From Gracilibacillus lacisalsi DSM 19029 (GTDB taxonomy: Bacteria > Bacillota > Bacilli > Bacillales > Amphibacillaceae), in NCBI RefSeq assembly GCF_000377765.1, contig NZ_KB898665.1, forward strand, positions 248,001-312,000: a stretch of 64,000 bases of DNA, in the 5' to 3' direction. Within the stretch, counting starts at the first letter, position 1, and every line of letters starts with the position of its first letter. Shown here in pieces: positions 10,761 through 19,434 of this stretch. The notes below the pieces were generated by a model. It ran no database searches. It saw nothing but the letters and a program-made list of their open reading frames with translations, and was not told the origin of the DNA. The translations under genes were made by a program, and so were the position numbers.

Positions 10761-11480
10761 TCAGTTATCCCAACTAATGTTATATTTAAATTTATTACTT
10801 CGATATAAAACCTTTGTATGTTCTAATACTTTGTCAGATGAGGCGTCTAAACAGTTACTCTCCACCATAATCAATGGTTCCATACTTTTGCATGCCAGTA
10901 ATTGTTGTTCTTTAAGTGTGGGAAAAGTAACACTAAGCAAGCTATATCCATTGATCAATTCTGTATACCCTCGTTCTTTGTAGTAGGCAAATATTGATTG
11001 AATAGATGAACCATCTTGCTCAATATCTGGAAACAATTTTTGATTAAGATAAGAAATATGAATCGCAATTGGTTCATTTTTAATTACTCGTAGTCTTTTA
11101 ATTTTATAAATATTGTCTTCTGGATCTGCTGATAGGCGGTCATAGATTTTCTGATCAAATTCAATCTGTTCACAACCAAGATTCTCGGTAATCAGTTGGT
11201 GACCTGATTGTTTCATTTTTTCTGTGAAACTGGCCTTTCCATTTAAGTTTAACTCCACTCGGAATGACTCATTTTTCACATATCTGCCAACTCCTTGCTG
11301 GGAATAAATAAACCCTCGTTCTTCTAGCTTAGCCAATGACTTTCGAACAGTAGCCCTAGGAACTCGATATTGTTCAGCTAGTTCATTTTCTGAAGGAAGT
11401 TTCTCGTTCTCATGAAATTTTTCATCGATTATTTTTTTCATTAGATCATCTAATATTTTTGATTCGATATCTGCTGGCAA
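10761..11480 (-). CDS. GntR-family (HutC/UTRA type) regulator, PhnF-like
   Basis: 239 residues. The N-terminal winged helix (residues about 8-72, with LPSENELAEQYRVPRATVRKSL) is typical of GntR. A UTRA ligand-binding domain fills residues 90-235. The TTG start at 11480 is supported by GGGGAGGT upstream. It is the first gene of the phn cluster and transcribed the same way, so it is the likely local regulator. Ligand and operator are not known. PhnF-type proteins are normally repressors tied to phosphonate or phosphate transport genes. Confidence 0.82.
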   Translation of the reverse strand: MPADIESKILDDLMKKIIDEKFHENEKLPSENELAEQYRVPRATVRKSLAKLEERGFIYSQQGVGRYVKNESFRVELNLNGKASFTEKMKQSGHQLITENLGCEQIEFDQKIYDRLSADPEDNIYKIKRLRVIKNEPIAIHISYLNQKLFPDIEQDGSSIQSIFAYYKERGYTELINGYSLLSVTFPTLKEQQLLACKSMEPLIMVESNCLDASSDKVLEHTKVLYRSNKFKYNISWDN

Positions 11481-11551
11481 TTGTTTATACCTCCCCTTAT
11501 AGAAGTGATTTTTATCTTACATTCAATGATAACTTAGTACCATAAAAGAAA

Positions 11552-11567
11552 TGTTAAGTTTTGTTAA
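11552..11567 (-). promoter_or_regulatory. PhoP-like repeat pair upstream of the phn regulator
   Basis: Minus-strand TTAACA-N4-TTAACA, a 10-bp period, about 70 bases upstream of the TTG start. One repeat could also serve as a -35, but the matching -10 (AGTTAT at 17 bases) is weak. This second pair resembles the one before phnG. Confidence 0.35.
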
Positions 11568-11654
11568 AAAGTTGTTTGCAACGATATCAAGGCGAGATAT
11601 TATCACCTCTTTCATCAATGGACGCATATATCGTCAACAAATTTATTTAATTAC

Positions 11655-11696
11655 AAAAAAGCTACTTACCGCTTCATAGCTGATAAGTAGTTTTTC
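11655..11696 (-). terminator. Terminator of the malic enzyme gene, possibly bidirectional
   Basis: CTACTTA (11662-11668) pairs with TAAGTAG (11684-11690), and A5/T5 runs flank both arms, so it can work on either strand. It lies just after the malic enzyme stop at 11706. Confidence 0.7.
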
Positions 11697-11705
11697 CGGC
11701 TGAAA

Positions 11706-13100
11706 TTATATTTTTCTTGACACACCACTATCAATGGCTGCTTGAACAACTGCTTCTCTTACACGTTCTACGACTTTTTCATTAAACACACCCGGGATAA
11801 TGTAATCCTCACTTAACTCATCTGATCCAATGGTAGCTGCGATCGCTTCTGCTGCGGCTACTTTCATCTGTTCATTTATCGAAGAGGCTCTGGCATCCAA
11901 TGCTCCTCTAAAAATGCCCGGGAAACAAAGGAGGTTGTTGACTTGATTCGGATAATCAGACCTTCCTGTTGCCATGACTCTAACATGATCACGGGCAATG
12001 TCAGGTGAAATCTCTGGAATTGGATTGGCTAAAGCAAAAACGATCGGATCTTTCGCCATATTCTTCAAATCCTCTTCTTTTAAAATATCTCCTCTAGAAA
12101 CACCGATAAAAATATCCGCATTTGTCATCGATTCAGAAAGGGAAGCATCCACTTTCTCAGGATTAGTATGATTCGCATACCATTCCCACATCTTATTGTC
12201 ATATTGATGATCACGGGTAATACTGCCTTCCTTATCTACCCCAATAATATTTTCGGCACCTGCCGCTAAAAGCATTTTGGTGATGGCAATACCTGCTGCT
12301 CCGATTCCACAGACGACAATTTTACACTCTTTCAAGCTTTTCTTTGTCAGCTTTAAGGCATTCAAAATACCTGCTAATACAACAATTGCAGTTCCATGCT
12401 GATCATCGTGAAAAACAGGGATATCTAACTCCTGTTTTAGTGTTTCTTCTATTTCAAAGCATTGAGGAGATCCAATGTCTTCTAGGTTAATTCCACCAAA
12501 CCCTGGACTGATCGCTTTAATGGTTTGAATAATTTCATCCTTATCCGTCGTATCAAGGCAAATGGGATAGGCATTAATATCAGCAAATCGTTTAAACAGC
12601 ATCGCCTTTCCTTCCATTACAGGCATTGCTGCTTCCGGACTTATTTTCCCTAACCCTAGGACAGCTGTGCCATCTGACACAACCGCAACAGAATTACTCT
12701 TGATCGTTAAGTTATAGGCTAATAAAGGGTTAGTATTGATCGCATTACAGACCCTTGCTACTTCAGGCGTATAAACATGGGAAAGTTGTTCTCTGTTTTT
12801 CAAATCCAATTTAGGTTTAATATCAATCTTCCCACCTAAATGGACAAGGAACGTTCGATCGGAAATGTGCTTCACATATACTCCGTCACTATCATTTAAA
12901 GCTTTAATCACTCTTAATTGCCCTGGTTCATCATTCACTTTTATCGTAATATCCCTAATCGTTTTTTCAGGTGTCTCTTTTTTGACATCAATTGCTACCA
13001 GATCAGCATCATTTTCATGAATAAGTGTTGCGATTTGACCGATATTTGCCTTAGCCTTTTCAATTTCCAAACGGATAATGATATGCATGTTAGAACGCAT
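11706..13100 (-). CDS. NAD-dependent malic enzyme with N-terminal ACT domain
   Basis: 464 residues. Residues 5-80 are an ACT-like domain ([13 protein letters not shown]), often a regulatory amino-acid-binding fold. The catalytic part follows, with [10 protein letters not shown]-like [18 protein letters not shown], the metal site in [28 protein letters not shown], and the nucleotide-binding [17 protein letters not shown]. It decarboxylates malate to pyruvate. The ATG has an AGGAGG seven bases upstream. Bacillus malic enzymes such as YtsJ lack an ACT domain as far as I recall, so this belongs to a different subgroup. A small membrane protein gene lies 52 bases upstream on the same strand. Mqo at 33731 acts on the same substrate. 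Confidence 0.88.
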   Translation of the reverse strand: MRSNMHIIIRLEIEKAKANIGQIATLIHENDADLVAIDVKKETPEKTIRDITIKVNDEPGQLRVIKALNDSDGVYVKHISDRTFLVHLGGKIDIKPKLDLKNREQLSHVYTPEVARVCNAINTNPLLAYNLTIKSNSVAVVSDGTAVLGLGKISPEAAMPVMEGKAMLFKRFADINAYPICLDTTDKDEIIQTIKAISPGFGGINLEDIGSPQCFEIEETLKQELDIPVFHDDQHGTAIVVLAGILNALKLTKKSLKECKIVVCGIGAAGIAITKMLLAAGAENIIGVDKEGSITRDHQYDNKMWEWYANHTNPEKVDASLSESMTNADIFIGVSRGDILKEEDLKNMAKDPIVFALANPIPEISPDIARDHVRVMATGRSDYPNQVNNLLCFPGIFRGALDARASSINEQMKVAAAEAIAATIGSDELSEDYIIPGVFNEKVVERVREAVVQAAIDSGVSRKI

Positions 13101-13152
13101 AAGGACAGCCTCCTTCAGGATTATAAGTATGGATTACAAAAAGAACTTACCA

Positions 13153-13320
13153 TTAATCATCTAAATCTTTCTTAACAGGCTTCATAACCAGTGAATGCTT
13201 TTGTTCTACATACTTACCTATTACTGATGAATTTATTCCTCTTCTGACAGCTGTTTCGATTACGACGTATAAAATAAACATCACAATAACAAATACAAAT
13301 ATATTGATAGTTATTTCCAT
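13153..13320 (-). CDS. Small single-pass membrane protein (55 aa), unknown function
   Basis: A short gene with an excellent ribosome site (GAGGTGA, four bases before the ATG at 13318-13320) and a TAA at 13153. The protein starts MEITINIFVFVIVMFILYVV, a hydrophobic helix of about 18 residues, followed by a basic, hydrophilic tail ending KPVKKDLDD. The helix-then-positive layout suggests a membrane protein with a cytoplasmic tail. It lies 52 bases upstream of the malic enzyme gene on the same strand and may be cotranscribed. I do not recognise the family. Ribosome site and protein character support a real gene. Confidence 0.6.
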   Translation of the reverse strand: MEITINIFVFVIVMFILYVVIETAVRRGINSSVIGKYVEQKHSLVMKPVKKDLDD

Positions 13321-13430
13321 TTGATCACCTCAAGTATATTGTATTTCCTATTGGGTTTGATTTAAACCAATACTTTTCGACAAAAATAACAAATAAATAA
13401 TTCTGACGGATTACATCATGCCGCCAATAG

Positions 13431-14405
13431 TCATGAAACAGTAATCACAATTTTTCCTTTCGCACGGCCTTCTTCAAAATACCTAAAGGCCTCAGGAACC
13501 TCTTCTAGTTTAAACCTTCTATCTAAAACAGGCTTAATCAAGCCTTGTTCAAGTAGTTCTTGGAGAAAGATTAAATCCCCATGATTTGCCCTTTGTAAAA
13601 AAGAGCTCATTTTCTTCTTTCCTGTTAAGGTTAGCAACGGTCCGAACACCATTGCTTGTGCCATTTGCACACCTTTACCACCGACCATGACATACGTTCC
13701 ATTCGGATTCAATGCCCGTTTATAATCAAAAATAGATCGATAACCATTAACAGCCAAGATTAGATCATACTTGTTTGTTTTTTGGGTGAAATCTTCCTTT
13801 GTATAGTCTATTATATGATCAGCTCCGATCGATCGTAAAATCTCTATATTTCTCGTACTACATACCCCCGTTACCTCTGCGCCAAAGTATTTGGCAATTT
13901 GTACTGCAAAAGTGCCCACACCGCCAGATGCGCCGTAAATCAGAACTTTTTGACCTGACTGAATGTTCCCTTTATCCCTAAGTGCTTGTAGAGCAGTAAC
14001 TGCTGCCATCGGGACTGCAGCCGCTTCTTCGAATGATATATTATCTGGCATTGGCACTAAAGCTTCCTCCGGAACAGCAACATATTCTGCATACCCACCC
14101 CATCCAAAAGGTTCTAGGTCTCCAAATACTTTATCTCCGGATTGAAATTGCTGCACGTTTTTACCAACCGCTTCAACCTGACCTGCAATATCTCCTCCAG
14201 GTATCGTGTATTTAGGCTTAAATAATCCAAATGCAAAACGAGATAAGAATGGCTTTCCTTTTAGAACTACTAAATTACCATAGTTCACTGACGCTGCATG
14301 TATCCTTACCAAGACTTGATTGTCAGTGGGTTTTGGCTTGTTGATATTTTGTAATTTAAGCACATCAGGAGAACCATATTTTTTATACATGATTGCCTTC
14401 AACAT
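13431..14405 (-). CDS. NAD(P)-dependent quinone-oxidoreductase-like MDR protein
   Basis: 324 residues, medium-chain dehydrogenase/reductase. It has a GroES-like N-terminal half with PGGDIAGQVEAVG, a Rossmann half with IYGASGGVGTFAVQIAKYFGAEVTGVCS, and a C-terminal RAKGKIVITV. The catalytic zinc Cys of alcohol dehydrogenases is absent, as in the quinone oxidoreductase branch. It probably reduces quinones or enones with NADPH; the substrate is unknown. It is divergent from the DUF4386 gene, and a 24-bp palindrome lies between the two. A paralogue with the same layout is at 45706. Confidence 0.85.
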   Translation of the reverse strand: MLKAIMYKKYGSPDVLKLQNINKPKPTDNQVLVRIHAASVNYGNLVVLKGKPFLSRFAFGLFKPKYTIPGGDIAGQVEAVGKNVQQFQSGDKVFGDLEPFGWGGYAEYVAVPEEALVPMPDNISFEEAAAVPMAAVTALQALRDKGNIQSGQKVLIYGASGGVGTFAVQIAKYFGAEVTGVCSTRNIEILRSIGADHIIDYTKEDFTQKTNKYDLILAVNGYRSIFDYKRALNPNGTYVMVGGKGVQMAQAMVFGPLLTLTGKKKMSSFLQRANHGDLIFLQELLEQGLIKPVLDRRFKLEEVPEAFRYFEEGRAKGKIVITVS

Positions 14406-14481
14406 AATCCCTCCTTATTTCGTTATTTCTTTGAAGTGCGCATTATATTGTCAATCTGTTTATATCAATATTTATGATATT

Positions 14482-14528
14482 GTTCATTGACTTAAGTCAA
14501 TGAACCAAAACTTATTTACTTATATAAT
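14482..14528 (+). promoter_or_regulatory. 24-bp perfect palindrome with Crp/Fnr-like core, and TATAAT box
   Basis: Bases 14482-14505 form a perfect inverted repeat with core TTGACTTAAGTCAA. A TATAAT hexamer is at 14523-14528. If transcription starts seven bases after it, the palindrome centre is at about -41.5, the usual class II activator position for Crp/Fnr proteins. No good -35 is present, which also fits an activated promoter. A Crp/Fnr-family gene follows at 15264-15833. Confidence 0.6.
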
Positions 14529-14561
14529 GCTATTAATGCAATAACTTGGGAGGATGATAAG

Positions 14562-15260
14562 ATGGTTAATTCTATAAGTCAACGAAATGCTGCTCTGACT
14601 GCTGGTATTTCATTAATTATTATGACAATTGCTGCATTTTTTTCTTCTGGATTTGTCTATGAAAGTCTCGTCGTACAAGGGGATGCGGGTACTACTTTTC
14701 ACAACATCAATAACTCACAAATACTTTTCACAGCCGGGGTCTTTGGTTGGCTAATCATCTTGATAACGGACATATTAGTTACTTGGGGATTCTATATATT
14801 CTTGAAACCACTTAATAACAATCTTTCTTTACTTGGTGCTTGGCTTCGTCTTATGTATACGGCAATATTAGCCATCGCCGTGTTTAATCTAATAATGGTA
14901 ATGCTCCTTACGAATAGCGCTGATTATGTAGCTTTGTTTCATATCGATCAGCTCCAAGGAAAAGTGATGTTGTTTTTAGATGCATTTCATATGATTTGGT
15001 CGATGGGGTTAGTTATTTTTGGCGGGCATCTCTTAGTTGTCGGATATATTACGTTTAAATCAGACAGCATACCTAAATTCATTAGCATTTTGTTGTTGAT
15101 AGCCTCTGTTGGGTATATAGTTAATCACCTTTTGATTACATTTCTTCCTCAATACGAAAGTGTCATCACGGTACTTGAGTTGGTATTTCTATTACCTATG
15201 ATTGTAGGAGAATTAGGATTTGGTATTTGGCTACTAATTAAAACCAAGATAAAGGTTTGA
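14562..15260 (+). CDS. DUF4386 family integral membrane protein
   Basis: 232 residues with about six hydrophobic helices. The opening RNAALTAGISLIIMTIAAFFSSGFVYE and the central ILFTAGVFGWLIILITDILVTWGFYIFLKP match DUF4386. GGGAGGATGATAAG precedes the ATG. Function unknown. It ends three bases before the stop of the convergent Crp/Fnr gene, and the two are probably a functional pair given the palindrome at its promoter. Confidence 0.8.
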   Translation: MVNSISQRNAALTAGISLIIMTIAAFFSSGFVYESLVVQGDAGTTFHNINNSQILFTAGVFGWLIILITDILVTWGFYIFLKPLNNNLSLLGAWLRLMYTAILAIAVFNLIMVMLLTNSADYVALFHIDQLQGKVMLFLDAFHMIWSMGLVIFGGHLLVVGYITFKSDSIPKFISILLLIASVGYIVNHLLITFLPQYESVITVLELVFLLPMIVGELGFGIWLLIKTKIKV

Positions 15261-15263
15261 TCT

Positions 15264-15833
15264 CTACTGCTTATCTATCACCCGCTTTTTAATTCTGCTT
15301 AATGATTCTGGAGTAATACCAAGGTAACTTGCTAACTGATGTTGGGGGACGCGATTGATTAGAGCTGGTCGTTTCTGTAGAAGTGCTTTGAACCGCTCTT
15401 CCGGTGTAGAAGCAATAAATTCCGCAAAATCATCTTTTAGCTGAATGAAGTTTTCTTCTGTCATCTTGCGTGTCATGGATTCTAATTGTGTATACTTGTC
15501 AAACATGTCATTCTCTATATCAAAATCACCATTAACAAGTAAGCAATCTTCCAAACATGTAAAACTGTATGCAGATGGATGATCCGCTTTAGGGACAATT
15601 GCTTGTTCTTCTGTATAGAAGTTAGATGTGACTTCATTGCCATCTTCATCAATTGCATATTCCCTGATACATCCCTTCAAGACGAAATAACACCTTGTAG
15701 GAATCTCTCCTTGTCTTAGGAGAACGGTTCCTTTTTTGCATTCCTCGATCACAAGATCTTCCATAATAACTTGTTGTTCTGCTTGTGTAAGGTTTGTAAA
15801 CTTACTCATGTACTTGAATAAGATATCTTTCAT
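15264..15833 (-). CDS. Crp/Fnr-family transcriptional regulator
   Basis: 189 residues. A cyclic-nucleotide-binding-like domain (about 20-130) contains LLRQGEIPTRCYFVLKGCIREY. The C-terminal helix-turn-helix includes HQLASYLGITPESLSRIKKR, a shortened DNA-binding part. No Cys cluster of the FNR Fe-S type is present, so it is not an oxygen-sensing FNR. AGGAAG upstream of the ATG. It is convergent with DUF4386. The palindrome at 14482 is its most likely target (inference). Confidence 0.85.
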   Translation of the reverse strand: MKDILFKYMSKFTNLTQAEQQVIMEDLVIEECKKGTVLLRQGEIPTRCYFVLKGCIREYAIDEDGNEVTSNFYTEEQAIVPKADHPSAYSFTCLEDCLLVNGDFDIENDMFDKYTQLESMTRKMTEENFIQLKDDFAEFIASTPEERFKALLQKRPALINRVPQHQLASYLGITPESLSRIKKRVIDKQ

Positions 15834-15911
15834 TTGCGTACTTCCTCCCCTATATAGTTGCTATTCTAATTATATTACATGTCAGCAAATACCAAAATAG
15901 ATAGGGGAAGA

Positions 15912-15957
15912 AAGAAAAATAACCATTGGCTAACAATTCGGTTATTCGCCAATGGTC
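15912..15957 (-). terminator. Terminator of the acyl-CoA thioesterase gene
   Basis: ACCATTGGC (15922-15930) pairs with GCCAATGGT (15948-15956). On the minus strand the stem is followed by TTATTTTTC. It lies about 60 bases after the thioesterase stop. Confidence 0.65.
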
Positions 15958-16017
15958 TCAGGTAAGTATATTAGTGTCCTTCACTTATGGCTTAGAAAAC
16001 TTCCGTCGAAATTTTTT

Positions 16018-16530
16018 CTATTTCCACGGTTTGCCCTTTTGAATAACATGCGCTAACTCTTTGCTAGCAGCCCTTCGTTTTTTTCTAGCTTCCACTCGTT
16101 CTTTCGCTGTTTCGTGCAAATATTTCTCTTCCTCTGTTACTGGAATAACATTGGGAACAGGAACTGGTTTACCTTCTTCATCCACGGCAACAAAAGTTAA
16201 AAAAGCATTCGCAGCAATTTTACGATCCCCTGTAATCAGGTTTTCTGCCAAAACTTTGACAAACACCTCCATAGAGCTTGTTCCTGTCCAAGTAACAATC
16301 GACTCTAAACAAACAGACTCACCTGTGCGAATAGGTGCCAAAAAGTCGACAGAGTCAGTTGAAGCAGTTACGACAGGACTCCTCGAATGTCTCATTGCAG
16401 AAATCGATGCAATATCATCAATATAACTCATTAATTTCCCACCAAAAAGTGTTCCGTGATTATTCGTATCGGGTGGGAATACATGGCCAACTTTCACAGC
16501 AAGGGTTTCATTAATATAAGTATCTTCCAT
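16018..16530 (-). CDS. Acyl-CoA thioesterase, hotdog fold (YkhA/YciA type)
   Basis: 170 residues. The segment HVFPPDTNNHGTLFGGKLMSYIDDIASISAMRHS is the hotdog motif with the catalytic Asp (YIDDIA). TASTDSVDFLAPIRTGESVCLES and NAFLTFVAVDEEGKPVPVP are also typical of YkhA-like acyl-CoA hydrolases. It cleaves acyl-CoA thioesters in the cytoplasm; the substrate chain length cannot be read from sequence. AGGTGAT lies before the ATG. The C-terminal 25 residues are basic. Confidence 0.88.
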   Translation of the reverse strand: MEDTYINETLAVKVGHVFPPDTNNHGTLFGGKLMSYIDDIASISAMRHSRSPVVTASTDSVDFLAPIRTGESVCLESIVTWTGTSSMEVFVKVLAENLITGDRKIAANAFLTFVAVDEEGKPVPVPNVIPVTEEEKYLHETAKERVEARKKRRAASKELAHVIQKGKPWK

Positions 16531-16582
16531 ACTATCACCTATTTTCGTTATTTTTTATTGATCATTGTTTCTCCATAACAGG

Positions 16583-17776
16583 CTATTTATTAATAACTTC
16601 CCCCAACATCTCGATCCCTTTCGTTATTTCCTTCTTATCACTATAACTAAACGATAGACGGAGCCATTCTTTACCATCTTGTTCATTTAAGAAGAAATAT
16701 TTACCTGGCAAAAAGGACACACCTTGATCTTGTGCTTGTTGTAATAATCTTGCAGTATCAACACCAGCCACCTCAACCCAAACGAAGTAACCTCCCTCCG
16801 GCACATACCAGGTAACGAATTTTGGCATATATTTTTTTAATGCAGCAAGTAACGCATCGCACCTCTCTTGATAGGATATTCGTAACGTGTTAAGTCTATT
16901 ATCAAAATTATTATTCCCCAGATATGTAGCCATAATCGCTTGTGCAAAGGGATGATCTAAATCTTTTTTAAACCAATATAGGGAAGTGATTATTTCCTCT
17001 GTTGCAGCTACCCAGCCAATTCGTAAACCTGGCGCTACCACTTTGGATAAAGAACCAACATGTAGGACACGATTTTCATGATCCATTGCTTTTAACGTTA
17101 CAGGCGGTTTATCAAAATATAGTTCACCATAGGCATCATCCTCTAAAATAAGGAAGTCATATTGAGAAGCTAGCTCCAAAATATGCTTGCGACGTTCTGC
17201 TGTCATCGTTGTTCCGGTTGGATTTTGAAAAGTCGGGATCGTATATACTATTTTAGGTAGCGGGAGACCTTGCTCTTTCCTTTCTGCCAATACTCTTTCT
17301 AGTTCTTTTGTCTGAAGTCCCTGTTCATCGATTGGAATACTAATAAATTGACTCGTATAATTTTGAAATACTTCTAGTGCTTCCATATATGTCGGTGCTT
17401 CAACTACCACAACGGTTTGCTCATCCACAAATACTCGAGCAATTAAATCAATTGCCTGACATGCACCAGCTGTAACTAGAAGTGCTTCATCTGCAACTCG
17501 CATACCACGATCTGACAACCTAGCTTGAATTTGCTCCTTTAGTGTATCCATCTTCGGCGTACCAAGATAATGCAGTGGTAAATCCTTTTCTTGTTTCAGT
17601 AATTGAACAACTGCCTCTTTCACTTCATTAACGGGTACAAGGTCAGGTGCTGGAAACCCTGAACTAAGCCGAATACAATTGTCTGGTATATTCGGCATCC
17701 ATTCACCTGGTGGGTCGTTTTTTAATGCATTCTTTATGTTTTCTGAATAAAAATTTTCGACATTCACGATGATCAT
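16583..17776 (-). CDS. PLP-dependent aminotransferase, class I/II fold (2-aminoadipate/LysN-like)
   Basis: 397 residues. The PLP lysine is in HVGSLSKVVAPGLRIGW, the PLP-phosphate and Asp regions in IPTFQNPTGTTMTAERR and ILEDDAYGELYF. The protein has no N-terminal helix-turn-helix, so it is not a MocR regulator. The ATG at 17776 is only one or two bases from AAAGGTGA; the GTG at 17767 (residue 4) is better spaced and may be the true start. An unusually perfect hairpin ends 17 bases upstream. Substrate is uncertain: aromatic, branched or 2-aminoadipate are all possible in this family. Confidence 0.82.
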   Translation of the reverse strand: MIIVNVENFYSENIKNALKNDPPGEWMPNIPDNCIRLSSGFPAPDLVPVNEVKEAVVQLLKQEKDLPLHYLGTPKMDTLKEQIQARLSDRGMRVADEALLVTAGACQAIDLIARVFVDEQTVVVVEAPTYMEALEVFQNYTSQFISIPIDEQGLQTKELERVLAERKEQGLPLPKIVYTIPTFQNPTGTTMTAERRKHILELASQYDFLILEDDAYGELYFDKPPVTLKAMDHENRVLHVGSLSKVVAPGLRIGWVAATEEIITSLYWFKKDLDHPFAQAIMATYLGNNNFDNRLNTLRISYQERCDALLAALKKYMPKFVTWYVPEGGYFVWVEVAGVDTARLLQQAQDQGVSFLPGKYFFLNEQDGKEWLRLSFSYSDKKEITKGIEMLGEVINK

Positions 17777-17793
17777 TCACCTTTCCTTGAGAC

Positions 17794-17829
17794 AATAAGA
17801 AGCATTGGTAAGCACCAATGCTTCTTATT
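17794..17829. repeat. Perfect 16-bp inverted repeat between the YjiH-type gene and the aminotransferase gene
   Basis: AATAAGAAGCATTGGT at 17794-17809 pairs without mismatch with 17814-17829 across a four-base loop. It is 18 bases after the YjiH stop and 17 bases before the aminotransferase start, both minus strand. The tail on the minus strand (GTCTC) is not U-rich, so it is a poor intrinsic terminator. It may be an intercistronic processing or stabilising hairpin. Confidence 0.7.
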
Positions 17830-17847
17830 TATATTATGACCGATTAT

Positions 17848-19206
17848 TTAAAAGAATAAAAGGTGTGCCATTAATGCCGCGACTGGCAACGTAATAATCG
17901 TTCTTTGTAAGAAAATAATAAATAATTGAAAAAACGAAATCGGAATTTTTGATTTTAATAACAAAATACCTATTTCCGACATGTAAATTAATTGAGCAAG
18001 TGACATAACTCCAATCACAAAACGGGTTAATTCAGACTCAATCCCACTACCAACTACTGCAGGCAAGAACATATCCGCAAAACCAACAATCATTGCAGGA
18101 GCAGCAGCCTCTGCCTCTGGTAGTTGCAATAATTGCAAGAACGGAATAAACGGATAAGATAAATAGTTAAAAATAGGTGTCTTCTCGGCAATAATCAGTG
18201 CGATAGTACCTAACGCCATCACCAATGGAATTAAAGCAAACCAAATATCAACTACATTCAATACACCGCTTTTGATAACACCACGATAACTTTTCACTTG
18301 ATCCGCTTTTTCTACTGCTTTTTGTACACCCCATTTAAAACTGGACACACCTTCTGGCACGACTTCATTTATTTGTTTACCTGCTGCTTCATAATAGGTA
18401 TCTTTTTTTAAAGATAAAGGTGGGATTCGCGGTACAATAATTGCCGCAACAACACCTGCAACTATGACGGTTATATAAAACTGAACAAACATATGATCAA
18501 TGCTTAAAAATCTAGCAATAACCAAGCTGAATGCAATCGATGCAATCGAGAAGTTAGTTGCAACTACTGCTGCTTCTCGTTTCGTATAATAGCCAGATTC
18601 GTATTGCTGTGTCGTTAATAATACCCCTACTGTTCCACTCCCCATCCATGATGCTAAAGCATCAATCGACGAACGACCTGGTAGCTTGAATAAAGGGTGC
18701 ATAATTTTTCTTACGATGGTACCGATAAAATCCATTAAACCAAACTGTAACAACAGTGGCATAAAGAGACATGCAAATAGGAACCAGACCATTAACACCG
18801 GAATCAGATCAAATAATACTGTTCCGCCTGTCGCCATCGACCAAATAAATGCAGGGCCGATTTCTGCTAATGTCATGATGGCGAATATGGCACCGATAAA
18901 TCGTAAAGCTATCCATAGTGGCAGGATATTAAATAAACTATCCAAAAAAGAATTGTTCTTTATCATCTGCAAATTTATACATTTTACTATTAAACTACCA
19001 ATAGCAGACAAACATAAAATAATTGTCATAATGAGCGGAATATAATCTGCTAACAGTGCTTGCAAACCATCTGCTAACACACCTAACCCAATTGTAACTT
19101 TACCACCTACTGAAATCGGGACGAGGAATAATAACACCCCAATCAGGGATGGTAGCCAGAATTTCATATATTGACTTGCTGTGAATTGTTGTTGTTCTGA
19201 TTTCAT
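17848..19206 (-). CDS. YjiH family membrane transport protein (nucleoside-recognition/Gate domain)
   Basis: 452 residues with about ten to twelve hydrophobic helices. The opening MKFWLPSLIGVLLFLVPI, the ASWMGSGTVGVLLTTQQYESGYYTKREAAVVATNFSIASIAFSLVIA segment and the C-terminal Gate half (MIVGFADMFLPAVVGSGIESELTRFVIGVMSLAQLIYMSEIG) match YjiH. GGAGAG precedes the ATG. Substrate unknown. It is upstream of the aminotransferase gene on the same strand, so an amino-acid-related solute is possible but unproven. Confidence 0.8.
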   Translation of the reverse strand: MKSEQQQFTASQYMKFWLPSLIGVLLFLVPISVGGKVTIGLGVLADGLQALLADYIPLIMTIILCLSAIGSLIVKCINLQMIKNNSFLDSLFNILPLWIALRFIGAIFAIMTLAEIGPAFIWSMATGGTVLFDLIPVLMVWFLFACLFMPLLLQFGLMDFIGTIVRKIMHPLFKLPGRSSIDALASWMGSGTVGVLLTTQQYESGYYTKREAAVVATNFSIASIAFSLVIARFLSIDHMFVQFYITVIVAGVVAAIIVPRIPPLSLKKDTYYEAAGKQINEVVPEGVSSFKWGVQKAVEKADQVKSYRGVIKSGVLNVVDIWFALIPLVMALGTIALIIAEKTPIFNYLSYPFIPFLQLLQLPEAEAAAPAMIVGFADMFLPAVVGSGIESELTRFVIGVMSLAQLIYMSEIGILLLKSKIPISFFQLFIIFLQRTIITLPVAALMAHLLFF

Positions 19207-19434
19207 GATGTTCTCTCCATTTTTTTCTTTGTTGTTTCTATTATTTTTTTGAATAAGTATAATATATCATTTCTATGTATATTTATGCAACGTTTTTTAT
19301 AAAGGTAGAACAGCCAAGTCTAAAAAGAGATATCGATCATGAAAAATAGTAGTCCGATAATGTGGTAAGATGTGTGAAGCTAACGATATTTCAAAAATAT
19401 GACCAGTTCAAACTTCGATTATCTTTATTTCCTG

